Made by a program: the position numbers and the translations under genes. Positions 1 through 8,025 of a DNA stretch of 53,323 bases are shown here, in pieces. This DNA comes from Bacillota bacterium (GTDB taxonomy: Bacteria; Bacillota; Clostridia; Monoglobales; Firm-18): the NCBI GenBank assembly GCA_023228885.1, contig JALOAJ010000016.1, positions 1 through 53,323 on the forward strand, read 5' to 3'. How positions within the stretch are numbered: position 1 is the first letter of the stretch; the number at the start of each line of letters is the position of its first letter. The notes under the pieces are model-generated. The model worked only from the letters and a program-made list of their open reading frames with translations. It was not told where the DNA came from and searched no databases.

Positions 1-423
1 CTCCCATTTTTTCTAATGCTTTGTGTTTTTTTAGATTTTCAAAGGTGAATTTTAATTTCGTTTAAAAACTTAACCCCTGTTTGGAGAGCGCTTCTTCTCC
101 AAATAGGGGTTAGTCTACAGTCTGAAGGTGGCATAAGAGCCACCTTGATAAATAGATAAATTTCACTTTTACAGATTTGACCCCAACTATTGACAAAGAG
201 CCAATTTTTTAATTTATACAAAACCATAAAAAATAAGGATGCAAGGCAAAAACAAATTTGTTTTTACTTTACATCCTTATTAACCTAAACCCAAGGCTTT
301 GCGGGTTTTTTCATACTTTTTGAGGTGAGTCTTTTTGCTAATAAAATCATTGGTTTTTTATTTGCTAATATTTGATTTTAGTTTACTCTCTGCTAATGTC
401 CAGCAAAACATCTGCTAACGGAA
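1..423. other. Left-edge non-coding stretch with two strong hairpins
   Basis: I see no convincing gene. There is a near-perfect 16-bp stem at 72-87/96-111 with an 8-nt loop (AACCCCTGTTTGGAGA against its complement, one mismatch). A second long inverted repeat runs from 232-241 to 272-281 (AATAAGGATG / CATCCTTATT) around an inner A/T palindrome. A short GGG/CCC hairpin at 287-308 is followed by Ts on the plus strand. The 62-codon frame across 39-227 reads through the first hairpin and has no recognisable product. Lying just downstream of the integrase gene, this could be the end of an integrated element, but no attachment-site copy is visible in the window. Confidence 0.5.
72..111. repeat. Strong hairpin, 16-bp stem
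   Basis: The arms at 72-87 and 96-111 pair at 15 of 16 positions around an 8-nt loop. No T-run follows on either strand, so it is not a typical intrinsic terminator. It could be a recombination or replication structure of the mobile element, or a protein-binding site. Confidence 0.7.
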
Positions 424-1764
424 TTAACTTTTCAATATCCGTATCAACTTATCCTTTATGCCGGGCACCTTTAATATCTTAGCAACAAGACTTTCTAAAA
501 TCTTTGCGGAATCGTCTTCCAAAGCTGGAGGAGAAAAGAAAGCTTTATCAAATTTCTTAGCATTTTCTTTTCTGCGGTTGTCAAAAATCTCCGCATAAGT
601 GTCAACGGTCATTTGTGCAGTTCCATGTCCGTTATCGCCTTGCACCCCTTTGATATCCCCGCCTGTAATAACCAGCTTTACAGAGGTACTTGTATGACGC
701 AAGCTGTGGAAATCAACATCAGGAAGATTATTTTTCTTTATCAACTCATATAATTCCTGTCCTATAATCCCACTTTCGATTGGTCGTCCATTATCTAAGG
801 TCATCACAAGGTTATAATCTTGAAATTCGTCACCAATTGCTTTTTTAATACCTTCCTGATGTGTTTTCCACTGATATAGCAGTTGTGCGGTTGTTTGAGG
901 TAGATAAACAGTTCGAATACTTGCTCTTGTTTTTGGCTCTTTCAGAACAAGAAGTGTCTTGTAATTCTTGCCTTGATAAACTTCTGGGAAAACCATTTTG
1001 ATTTGCCCTTGCTTTCGTTTTAATGTTTCGTGCGCTTCACGGTTGATGCGAGATAATTGTGTATCAATTTTAATTTGAGCATCTTCAAAGTTATTTTCTT
1101 CATCAAAAATAACTTTATCCCACAACAATCCGCTAATTTCGCCAATTCGCATAGAACAACCAAGAGCCAGATGAATATAAACTAAAAGCCGCAGGCTCTC
1201 ACAGACGGAAATTGCCTTTTGTGCTGTCTTTGCGTCCCATGTCTCTCTTGTACCTCTGGTGGATGTCGGTTTCATAGACTTTGTCATAGGATGCTTTTTT
1301 ATGTCTTCCCATTCGACGGCTAACTGAAATGCCATATTTAACAAACCATAAATCTCGTAAATGCATCGCTCTGAAATTAACGATGATTCCCCTTTTTGTC
1401 CTACCCGGCGGACTGCCTTTTGCTCACGGAGGTTATTAAAGAAATTAGTCATTTTTTTGTTCGTGCAACTTTTTAATGATAATCCTCCAATGCTTGGCAG
1501 GATATAATTATTTATCAACCCTACATTGGCTTCGTATGTTGAAAATCCCCACTTTACCTTCCCATATGTTTCAATAAACCTGTTCATTAAATCTGTGACA
1601 GTAATAATCGGTGGAGGAACGAAAGTCCCTGTTAATTGTTGATGCTCAACCTCGTTTTTTCTTGCCATAGCCTGCTCTTTTGTATGATATGTTTCCCATG
1701 TTTGCCTTCCACTTTGGTAATAAACAACTGCAAATGATTTTCCTCTTTGTACGATTGATGCCAT
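424..1764 (-). CDS. Tyrosine-family site-specific integrase
   Basis: This 446-aa protein has the usual length and plan of integrases from Gram-positive integrative elements and phages. An N-terminal arm-binding region (about 1-50) precedes a SAM-like core-binding domain (about 55-150) and a C-terminal catalytic domain. The catalytic signature is visible: Arg206 in the MRIGE box, His353 and Arg356 in HSLRH, His380 in the GHG box and the nucleophile Tyr390 in VDTYAE. It would cut and rejoin DNA at attachment sites for integration and excision. A GAGGAG ribosome site lies about 11 bases before the ATG. No excisionase or relaxase is seen beside it, so the element looks incomplete or extends beyond the left edge. 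The family assignment is firm; the target site is unknown. Confidence 0.93.
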   Translation of the reverse strand: MASIVQRGKSFAVVYYQSGRQTWETYHTKEQAMARKNEVEHQQLTGTFVPPPIITVTDLMNRFIETYGKVKWGFSTYEANVGLINNYILPSIGGLSLKSCTNKKMTNFFNNLREQKAVRRVGQKGESSLISERCIYEIYGLLNMAFQLAVEWEDIKKHPMTKSMKPTSTRGTRETWDAKTAQKAISVCESLRLLVYIHLALGCSMRIGEISGLLWDKVIFDEENNFEDAQIKIDTQLSRINREAHETLKRKQGQIKMVFPEVYQGKNYKTLLVLKEPKTRASIRTVYLPQTTAQLLYQWKTHQEGIKKAIGDEFQDYNLVMTLDNGRPIESGIIGQELYELIKKNNLPDVDFHSLRHTSTSVKLVITGGDIKGVQGDNGHGTAQMTVDTYAEIFDNRRKENAKKFDKAFFSPPALEDDSAKILESLVAKILKVPGIKDKLIRILKS

Positions 1765-2647
1765 ATTACATCATACTCCTCTACATTTATTTTTACTATA
1801 TACCATGTTCCGTTAGTAAACTTAACCTCTCCCCCTAATGATGATATCGAAGAATGTTAATGTGTTAGTTTATTATTATACACGAAAAATATTGTCGGTA
1901 TAAGGGGAGTTTTTAAATGCTTAAAATAATTGGTTAGCAAAGCCTTTCAGTAAAACTTTGTGAAACGAAAAGCATACATCACCGATCTCTGTCCTACGCT
2001 CATTTTAGACCGCGTATTTGCAGGCTGTGCTATGCACATATTTCTCTTGGGGCACGCAATATGCATACTATCCCAAAAGCCTGTACCAATCCTGGTGATG
2101 TATTATTTAGTTGTCAAAGTTCAATTAGGGCTCTGTTTTTCTCCCTTCATTAAATAAAGAGAGTAAATACAGAAAAGATAGGACATGTTTTCTAAAAGAA
2201 ACTTAAAAGCTTGAAGATATGTGGTATAGTAATTCAAGCAATTTGCTTGTCAATTCTGCATAAAAAGCATATTGTTGATACATAATGATATCAAATTATA
2301 TCAATGAGGTGTACCATGCATATAAAAAAATTACAAATATGCTAAAGGGTAAGCACTGTTATAATTTTACAAAACTAAAATATAAATATGGCGAAAATTT
2401 TTAATGGATACCTTACCTCACTCCGTGAGGGATTTTATCAGGTGTTACCAATTCATGATTTCGCTGACATGTTATGATACAATTGATGGGTGACAAATAA
2501 AAAGGAAAATAGACTCCAATATGATATAATGTTAAGTGCGAACAAAACAAGGCATCAAACAGGTGTAGTGCATGACCAGAAGAGCGATTAATTTTTATAT
2601 CAGAGTGAACTTTGAACATTAATTCTTGTTCAATATTTCACTTCCGA
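1765..2647. other. Intergenic stretch without a convincing gene
   Basis: Between the integrase and the Fic gene are about 880 bases of very AT-rich DNA. Two short open frames (1960-2157 plus, 2413-2619 minus) have no ribosome site at a fitting distance and no recognisable product. A small hairpin CCTCAC-TCC-GTGAGG sits near 2417-2431. This looks like decayed mobile-element DNA. Confidence 0.5.
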
Positions 2648-2695
2648 TTGCTAATATGAAATGTCAGTGGTATAATAGGGGTGTCATATTTCATA
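2648..2695 (+). promoter_or_regulatory. Promoter and inverted-repeat operator of the Fic gene
   Basis: A TTGCTA box (2648-2653) and a perfect TATAAT box (2671-2676) are separated by 17 bp. An inverted repeat flanks the -10 box: TATGAAATGTCA at 2655-2666 and TGTCATATTTCATA at 2682-2695. A repressor bound there would block transcription. The C-terminal winged-helix-like part of the Fic protein could be that repressor, which is inference. Confidence 0.7.
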
Positions 2696-2732
2696 AGGAA
2701 TAATAGTTTAGTAGATAGGAGTGATGTGATTC

Positions 2733-3872
2733 ATGAAAAGATCCGGTTTTTATAAAACAAATTTAACAGGTGAGATGAGTTGTCAGTCTTTTGTACCTTC
2801 TCCGCTACCACCTGTTCCTCCCATTGAATTGGATGGAGAGACTATCAATCTTTTGATTGAGGCTCACAAGCAGCTTGCAGTGTTAGAGAACATTGCCACA
2901 CGCATTCCCAATATTTCGCTGTTTGTCTCTATGTACATCCGAAAGGAAGCATTGTTGTCCTCTCAAATTGAAGGCACTCAGGCAACCCTTGACGATATTT
3001 TGGATCCTTTACTTGAGAGAAATATCAATAGGGATGTTGCCGATGTCGTCAACTATATCAAGGCAACAGAGTTTGTTTTGGAAAGGCGAAAGGAATTACC
3101 ACTCTGCTGTCGGTTGATTAGAGAGATTCATGCTGTATTGATGGAAGGAACACGTGGACAGGAAAAGAATCCCGGAGAATTTCGGATTTCACAGAATTGG
3201 ATTGACGGACAAGGAAGTACGCTTAAAAATGCTCAGTTTATACCGCCTGCTCCGGAGGACATGACATTAGCCATGTCTGACCTCGAAAGATACATCAATG
3301 AGGAGGATGAAACAGATATTCTCATCCGTGCGGGATTGATTCATTATCAATTTGAAACCATTCATCCTTTTTTAGATGGAAACGGTCGTGTTGGACGGTT
3401 ACTGATCACGCTGTTTTTAATGGAGAAGGGACTGCTGACTACACCGGTTCTTTATATCTCTTACTTTCTCAAACAAAATAGAGTAGAATATTATGATCGT
3501 ATGACCGAAGTGCGAAACAAGGGCAATTATGAGCAATGGGTGAGGTTTTTCCTTCAAGCAATTTATAAATCTGCCCAAGATGCCGTTGAAACCATTGATA
3601 GCCTTACCGCATTACACGAAAAAAATTCTGCTGTTATAAAAACATTGGGAAGAAGTGCAAAAACTGCAGGGAGGGTATTTGCTTATTTGGAGTCCAATCC
3701 TATTATTGATATCAAGAAAACAGCTTCATCTCTTGAGCTTTCCTATAATGCTGTTGCAGGTAGCGTGGAGAAACTAATCAAATGTGGTATTCTTGTTCAA
3801 ACAAACAAAGCAGCTAAAAATCGTACCTTTGCTTATCATGAATATTTACAGATTTTGCGGAAAGATACTTGA
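2733..3872 (+). CDS. Fic-domain AMP-transferase, class II (N-terminal inhibitory motif)
   Basis: This 379-aa Fic protein is expected to transfer AMP, or another nucleotide monophosphate, from ATP to hydroxyl groups of target proteins. The full active-site loop HPFLDGNGRVGR is at residues 211-222, with His211 as the catalytic base. The inhibitory helix motif of the S-x-x-x-E-G type is at residues 76-81 (SSQIEG), which makes this a class II Fic with its inhibitor in the same chain. The C-terminal 90 residues look like a winged-helix DNA-binding domain, as in related stand-alone Fic/DOC regulators. The ATG follows GATAGGAGTGATGTG. No separate antitoxin gene adjoins it, which fits self-inhibition. 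Flanking DNA is mobile-element debris. Confidence 0.93.
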   Translation: MKRSGFYKTNLTGEMSCQSFVPSPLPPVPPIELDGETINLLIEAHKQLAVLENIATRIPNISLFVSMYIRKEALLSSQIEGTQATLDDILDPLLERNINRDVADVVNYIKATEFVLERRKELPLCCRLIREIHAVLMEGTRGQEKNPGEFRISQNWIDGQGSTLKNAQFIPPAPEDMTLAMSDLERYINEEDETDILIRAGLIHYQFETIHPFLDGNGRVGRLLITLFLMEKGLLTTPVLYISYFLKQNRVEYYDRMTEVRNKGNYEQWVRFFLQAIYKSAQDAVETIDSLTALHEKNSAVIKTLGRSAKTAGRVFAYLESNPIIDIKKTASSLELSYNAVAGSVEKLIKCGILVQTNKAAKNRTFAYHEYLQILRKDT

Positions 3873-4418
3873 GAAAAGTATATTTTCTTTACGGTCGTAT
3901 ATAAAATATCTGGTTTTTGCTATCTACTAAATCAGGTCTTTGCTTATTAAAATACAGTTTCTGCTCCTGTTCGCCAACAGTTTGTATCTCGTTAGCCGGT
4001 TGATTCGCTGTAAGATGTTTCGAGCAAACTGCTTTTCGTAGCTTTATAACCGTCGCGCGGTTTTGTTTTGACTTAATACGAATTTTCCCGTTCAAAACAA
4101 GATATATCGTTCCTCCATTCAGCTTTCCAGTTTCAGAATAATGCCGGAGCATGCCTTGCTGCCTGAATTGTGATCCATAACCGAAAAACTGCTCTTATGG
4201 ATTCAAGTCCTTGAAAACACCAATTTGTATGGCATTTCGATTAGCTGCGTCTTTAATCACCATTTTGATAAATTTGACGTATAATATCATGGAGTATTAT
4301 ATTTATCGTTACAATTTTGGAAAAGTGATTAAAATGAATACCACTGATTATAGATGTAACAAATGCAACGCACGCCAGGGATGCTGTTGTTGCCATGTAG
4401 GTTTTATTGGTGCTATAC
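3873..4418. other. Gene-poor stretch between fic and the IS remnant
   Basis: About 550 bases hold only short open frames (3889-4152 minus, 87 codons; 4211-4423 plus, 70 codons). Neither has a clear ribosome site or a sequence I can place in a family. The minus-strand frame is rich in Lys, Gln and Asn and might be the remnant of a degraded gene, but I cannot support a call. Confidence 0.4.
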
Positions 4419-4485
4419 TATAAAAGTAGACACAAAACTAATAAGAGTGTATACTAAAAGTAGTCACAAATAAGGAGGTATTAAA

Positions 4486-4770
4486 ATGAGTCGAACTTAT
4501 CGGAAATACGATGAAAATTTTAAGAAAAACATTGTCACCCTTCATCAAAATGGTAAAACCCAAACCGAACTATCAAAAGAATATGGTGTATCCATTTCTG
4601 CGCTTTCTAAGTGGATTAAGCAGTATTCGGAGGTTAAAGTTGATGATGATACTGTTTTTACTGCAAAACAAATCAAAGATTTACAAAAGCGCAATACCAT
4701 GTTGGAAGAAGAAAACATTATATTAAAAAAAGCGATTGCCATATTCACGCCACACTCAAACAACGGCTAA
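4486..4770 (+). CDS. IS3-family transposase OrfA
   Basis: The 94-aa helix-turn-helix protein has the typical OrfA plan: an N-terminal HTH (about residues 8-45, including QTELSKEYGVSISALSKW) and a C-terminal leucine-zipper-like coiled coil (about 60-90). AAGGAGG lies just before the ATG. Near its end the run TTAAAAAAAGCG supplies an A-rich slippery site of the kind IS3 elements use for -1 frameshifting into orfB, and the orfB remnant is indeed in the -1 frame. OrfA binds the element's ends but cannot transpose it alone. Confidence 0.9.
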   Translation: MSRTYRKYDENFKKNIVTLHQNGKTQTELSKEYGVSISALSKWIKQYSEVKVDDDTVFTAKQIKDLQKRNTMLEEENIILKKAIAIFTPHSNNG

Positions 4771-4947
4771 ATGCCGTACACACACTAAGATTTCAGCATC
4801 ATATTTAAAACTCTTTGTCGGGTATTAAGGGTCAACAGAAGTACATATTACAAGCGTTTTAGTTCTCCACCCTCTAAACGCCCTCATTCAGCTAATAATG
4901 GGTTAACACCCATAGAAAAGGAGAAATACTTTTATGAAAATTTATAG
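4731..4947 (+). pseudogene. IS3-family orfB, N-terminal fragment with frameshift
   Basis: In the -1 frame relative to orfA the sequence reads as the start of an IS3 OrfB (RLNAVHTLRFQHH), then shifts frame near 4805. It continues with the family-typical TLCRVLRVNRSTYYKRF and SSPPSKR segment and stops at 4945-4947, right before the right end of the element. The integrase-core (DDE) domain is absent. This is an internal deletion plus a frameshift and cannot make transposase. Confidence 0.75.
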
Positions 4948-4978
4948 ATTTTTGTTCTTTTTGTGTCTACTTTATTGA

Positions 4979-5592
4979 CTATTGTTCATTGTTTCTCAAA
5001 CATTCAAAAGCCAACTCATTATAAACTTGCTTGTCAGTTGATTCAAATTCTGATAAATAACCTGTAATAAAGTTTTTTGATGTATCCAATTGGTTTGAAT
5101 ATTTCGCCAGGATTTTTGTGTTATCAAAAGAAATTATATAGTAATAATATGCTGTTAAAGATGATGTTTCTACTCCGTTAATCATCATATTAGATGTTTC
5201 TTCGAATCCGCTATATTGAGTACCACTTATTGATATGACTACATTTTTAATCTTATTATTTAGACAATAATTAAGATCTTTAGAGTTTTTAATTATGTAG
5301 GATTTTCCAAATGCATTTCTCGCCGTTGGCAATTCTTTTATTAACAGACTATTAATTGCGATGATAATAATAGTTAGCACGGCAAACAACATAAAAAATG
5401 TCTTCCTTGATGTTGCTTTAGATGTAATGAGATATGTTATATATATTGAGACAATCAAAAACAAAACAATGCCTACATAATGCTATAAAGTTCCATAATA
5501 GAGCAGTTAACATAAGGAAAACAAAAAGCATAACATAACTGTTTGTTATAATGTTAAAAATAACTTTTTTGATTTTTCCAAACTACTTTCAC
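4979..5592 (-). pseudogene. Frameshifted membrane-anchored protein of unknown function
   Basis: The largest open part (4979-5464, 161 codons) has two hydrophobic segments near its N-terminus followed by a soluble domain with no family I recognise. Upstream the coding signal continues in other frames. A hydrophobic stretch (MLFVFLMLTALLWNF) lies just before it in a different frame, and an AGGTGG ribosome site sits near 5592-5597. Reading through would need at least one, probably two, indels, one of them near a run of A. The stop codon lies only 4 bp from the IS end, so the C-terminus may also have been altered by the insertion. I infer a decayed gene; a sequencing error is the alternative. Confidence 0.5.
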
Positions 5593-5619
5593 CACCTATT
5601 TAAATTCCTTCGGCTTACT

Positions 5620-5856
5620 TTACAAGTGCATCTTATCATAATAATTAATAATTTTGATTATTTGATAAGCTTTGTGGGGTGCGGGCGGCTGTGAGAATGG
5701 TAAGTCAGGATTTATGGAGTGCTCTATTGTTTTTGCCATCCGTTTTAAATTCAGCAACAATGTCGACAACAGGCACTTTATATGCACACGATTAAATCCT
5801 TTTCTTGCCATTGTCAATATGGGTACCGTAAGATTTTTTGCCCTCGCCGTGGGCAA
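5620..5856 (-). pseudogene. Probable transposase C-terminal fragment
   Basis: The minus-strand frame contains a segment (TMARKGFNRVHIKCLLSTLLLNLKRMAK, broken here as residues 15-42) that resembles the C-terminal end of IS4/IS1182-type transposases, where an Arg-Gly-x-x-Arg-Val stretch precedes a helix ending in NLKRMAK. No start codon with a ribosome site is seen, and the rest of the transposase is missing. The assignment rests on recollection of the family pattern and is moderate. Confidence 0.45.
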
Positions 5857-5862
5857 AAAAAT
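5832..5862. terminator. Bidirectional intrinsic terminator-like hairpin
   Basis: ATTTTTTGCCC, a 7-nt loop and GGGCAAAAAAAT form a stem with a run of T after the stem on both strands. It separates the transposase remnant from the toxin-antitoxin operon. Confidence 0.65.
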
Positions 5863-5959
5863 TTAGAAATAGTGGGTATTTTATAAATTTATTGTATTAA
5901 TTTATCACGGTAATATCGTTTTAATGCACAAAAGCCCCACTAATGGGGGCTTTAATACA

Positions 5960-6265
5960 CTACTTTTGTGTTATCGTCAATTCACAGCCAATTGCATCAA
6001 CATATTTTAATAATGTTCTAAGGGTGGGACTTTGTTTTCGAGCCGTGCCTTTTTCGATTCGACTTATAGATTGTTGCGGAAGACCTGTTTTACTATGAAT
6101 TTCTTGTTGGGTGATGTTGTTTGCCCTTCTGGCATCTGCCAACTTTTGGCGAAAGGCGTACTCCCGCTCAAACTCATCATATGCCTTTTTTGCTTCTGGG
6201 TTTTTTAGCAATTCCTTGAATTCTCTTTGTTCCTGCCCAATATCAATCGGTTTGAATGGCATCAT
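5960..6265 (-). CDS. higA: HigA-type antitoxin, XRE helix-turn-helix
   Basis: About 100 residues. A C-terminal XRE-type helix-turn-helix (ITQQEIHSKTGLPQQSISRIEKG) is preceded by an alpha-helical N-terminal part. The gene starts 10-13 bases after the stop of the upstream toxin gene, and its AGGAGG ribosome site (6271-6276) overlaps that stop, so translation is probably coupled. The ATG at 6265 (or the one at 6262) fits this site better than the upstream GTG that overlaps it. The protein should neutralise the toxin and repress the shared promoter. Toxin-first order is typical of higBA. Confidence 0.85.
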   Translation of the reverse strand: MMPFKPIDIGQEQREFKELLKNPEAKKAYDEFEREYAFRQKLADARRANNITQQEIHSKTGLPQQSISRIEKGTARKQSPTLRTLLKYVDAIGCELTITQK

Positions 6266-6274
6266 ATACACCTC

Positions 6275-6601
6275 CTACAATAAATTTTGTTCTTTAGCTC
6301 TGGATATAGCTTTATTAAGTTCAAACTGTTCAGCTTTACCCTTTTGTTTTTTACAAGCATGAAGGAAATAGACATTGTCCTTGTCGAATATAACATACAT
6401 AATACGGTTATCAGCAAATTTGATTTCCCACAGCTTACCGTATAACTGTCTGGTATCTAATCCGTCAAATGCCTTTAAGCCGTCTTTGATTATTTTATGC
6501 CTTATACCATAACCACAAGTGCTTTCAGCAACGGGCAAATCGCTTAAAAAAGTTTTAATTAAGTTTTTGCCACCATCTGTATAATAATCGTGTATTGTCA
6601 T
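6275..6601 (-). CDS. higB: HigB/RelE-superfamily toxin (Gp49-like)
   Basis: The 108-aa protein fits the phage-derived Gp49-like/HigB group of ribosome-dependent or RNA-cleaving toxins. It has a GIRHKIIKDGLKAFDGLDTRQLYGKLWEIKF-type core, then RIMYVIF and a FLHACKKQ strand with the Lys-rich helix typical of this fold. It is the first gene of a two-gene operon with the XRE antitoxin. An AGGTG site precedes the ATG. Its promoter is consensus and carries a palindrome (6622-6641), as expected for autoregulation. Whether it is active cannot be told. Confidence 0.87.
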   Translation of the reverse strand: MTIHDYYTDGGKNLIKTFLSDLPVAESTCGYGIRHKIIKDGLKAFDGLDTRQLYGKLWEIKFADNRIMYVIFDKDNVYFLHACKKQKGKAEQFELNKAISRAKEQNLL

Positions 6602-6618
6602 TTTAGCACCTCACGATA

Positions 6619-6647
6619 ATTATACATCAAATTAGATGTATTGTCAA
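6619..6647 (-). promoter_or_regulatory. higBA promoter with palindromic operator between -35 and -10
   Basis: On the minus strand TTGACA (6647-6642) and TATAAT (6624-6619) are spaced exactly 17 bp. The spacer is filled by a palindrome, ATACATC-AAATTA-GATGTAT (6622-6641). A repressor dimer bound there would exclude RNA polymerase. This is a direct sequence observation; binding by the antitoxin is inferred from known TA autoregulation. Confidence 0.85.
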
Positions 6648-6840
6648 TAATATTATATGATACTTTCATAAAAATATTCATAATTCTTTTGAATAATTAT
6701 TCTACCACATCTTTAAACCCTAAAAATAATCAGATAATAAAGCGGCAGCAAGAAAAATACGCTTAAACGCTGGAATAGACCGGGATTTAGTGTCATGCCA
6801 TATCTGTATGGGGGAGGGTTTGGAATTGATACGGCTATAA

Positions 6841-6868
6841 GTAAACTAATATATAAGTATTAGTTTAC
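6841..6868. repeat. Perfect 11-bp inverted repeat
   Basis: GTAAACTAATA at 6841-6851 and TATTAGTTTAC at 6858-6868 are perfect complements around a 6-nt loop. The repeat lies just beyond the 3' end of the minus-strand zinc-finger gene. A weak terminator or an operator is possible; no T-run follows directly. Confidence 0.55.
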
Positions 6869-6896
6869 AGCAAAGAAAAATATTATATAGCATTAT

Positions 6897-7700
6897 TTAA
6901 TTACAGCTACGCTTTTTCTGCCTTGACCTTTTCACATGGTAAACATTTCGGCAAGAAGCGGAACAGTATTGCGACTTTTTTGATTGAGATACATATGGCT
7001 TGCGGCATCGTTTGCAAAGCTTGATTATTGGTGCTTCTGATTGAAGCAGCTCTAAAAACATGATATCCACGGCACTTTTTAAGCTGTCAAATTGCCATTT
7101 TTGTTTTCCATCTTCCCGTATATATGTCTTTACATTCCAAAGCCTGTGCTCAAAAGCATTTCCGTCATAAAACTTTAAAAGCGTTTGGTATAAATACGCT
7201 GCATAGTGTATAGTCCAAGCCGACTGCTCGCAGTATTCCGGGTGAAAAATGGCACATGGTATTCGATTATTTTTTTCATAGTTTATGGCAAACAAAATTG
7301 TTGCCTTGGATTCATTTCCCTTGATAATCCTGTGAGATTTCTTTTCGAACGGAAAGATTAAATCCGCAAAGTCTGTATAATGCATCACATCCACACCAAA
7401 GGGATTGCCATGGTGAAATTTAATGCTGCAATCCTCGTATTCCAATTCAATGACCGCCTGACCAAAACCTAAAAAGCCGAAACGGCTTGTGAAGTCTAAA
7501 GTTTTCTCCACTATGTCTTTTCCCTGCTTTACTAACATCCCAAGATTAAATAAAGCAAATAGTATTTCAGCTCTGCGCTCAAAAGGGTTGTATTCCTGCC
7601 GTTCATCACCAACGGAACAAAGGTACAAGCCCTTTTCTTTATGCTGTTTTAGTTTGTATCTGTCATATTTACACCATGATTCAAAATATAAAAGCGCCAT
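6897..7700 (-). CDS. Uncharacterised protein with C-terminal CGNR-like zinc finger (DUF6076-like)
   Basis: About 267 residues from the ATG at 7700, which has GGAGAGG six bases upstream; the longer frame starting at 7754 lacks such a site. The N-terminal 220 residues have no motif I can name. The last 45 residues carry a zinc-binding pattern CKRCxKPY-x9-YCSxxCRN followed by a basic tail (RSRQKKR), like CGNR-type zinc fingers that bind nucleic acid. I recall similar proteins annotated as DUF6076 in clostridial mobile DNA, with moderate certainty. It is transcribed alone, towards the TA operon. Confidence 0.7.
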   Translation of the reverse strand: MALLYFESWCKYDRYKLKQHKEKGLYLCSVGDERQEYNPFERRAEILFALFNLGMLVKQGKDIVEKTLDFTSRFGFLGFGQAVIELEYEDCSIKFHHGNPFGVDVMHYTDFADLIFPFEKKSHRIIKGNESKATILFAINYEKNNRIPCAIFHPEYCEQSAWTIHYAAYLYQTLLKFYDGNAFEHRLWNVKTYIREDGKQKWQFDSLKSAVDIMFLELLQSEAPIIKLCKRCRKPYVSQSKKSQYCSASCRNVYHVKRSRQKKRSCN

Positions 7701-8025
7701 CTTTACCTCTCCTGCATTCATAGATAATATATTGCACATATAAAATATTATCACAAATTAAGCTTGAGGGCAATCAACAAATGTATTTTCAATTTAGAAA
7801 GATGATTTTATTGTACGAAACACCTAACTCGAAAGTGCCTGCATTATATAAAACGCTGGTTTTTTTGTTGTTTGAATATTTAAGTGGCTCAAACAGGCTA
7901 TTTTTCGGCTATAAAGGTAAGAGTGCGATTGATTTTACTCCTCAGTTTCAAAAAAAACACGAAACAAGCAGACAAACATTGAACCGCTATCAAATTTTAA
8001 ATTTAAGTAAGAAGGGAGGATAAAA
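7701..8025. other. Intergenic, possible small gene
   Basis: A plus-strand frame of 80 codons (7781-8023) ends two bases before the next gene's start. It has only a weak upstream GAGGG and no recognisable domain. It could be a small hypothetical protein or chance. Nothing else is visible here. Confidence 0.3.

Larger units (their letters stand above)
4419..4975 (+). mobile_element. Internally deleted IS3-family insertion sequence
   Basis: The element is bounded by inverted ends: TAAAAGTAGACACAAA at 4421-4436 and its complement TTTGTGTCTACTTTA at 4960-4974. A second, slightly different left-end copy (ACTAAAAGTAGTCACAAA) lies about 32 bp further in, at 4453-4470. Inside are an intact orfA and only the first 60-odd codons of orfB, with the DDE catalytic part missing. 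At about 550 bp it is far below the usual 1.2-1.5 kb, so it can move only if a full copy elsewhere supplies transposase. Confidence 0.8.

Noticed and set aside
1960..2157. 65-codon plus-strand frame
   Set aside because: No ribosome site and no recognisable product in very AT-rich DNA.
2413..2619. 68-codon minus-strand frame
   Set aside because: No ribosome site and no family resemblance; lies in decayed DNA upstream of fic.
3889..4152. 87-codon minus-strand frame
   Set aside because: Charged composition looks somewhat protein-like, but there is no good ribosome site or known family; left as a possible remnant.
4211..4423. 70-codon plus-strand frame with Cys-rich end
   Set aside because: It runs into the IS end and has no ribosome site; the CxxC pattern is too short to support a call.
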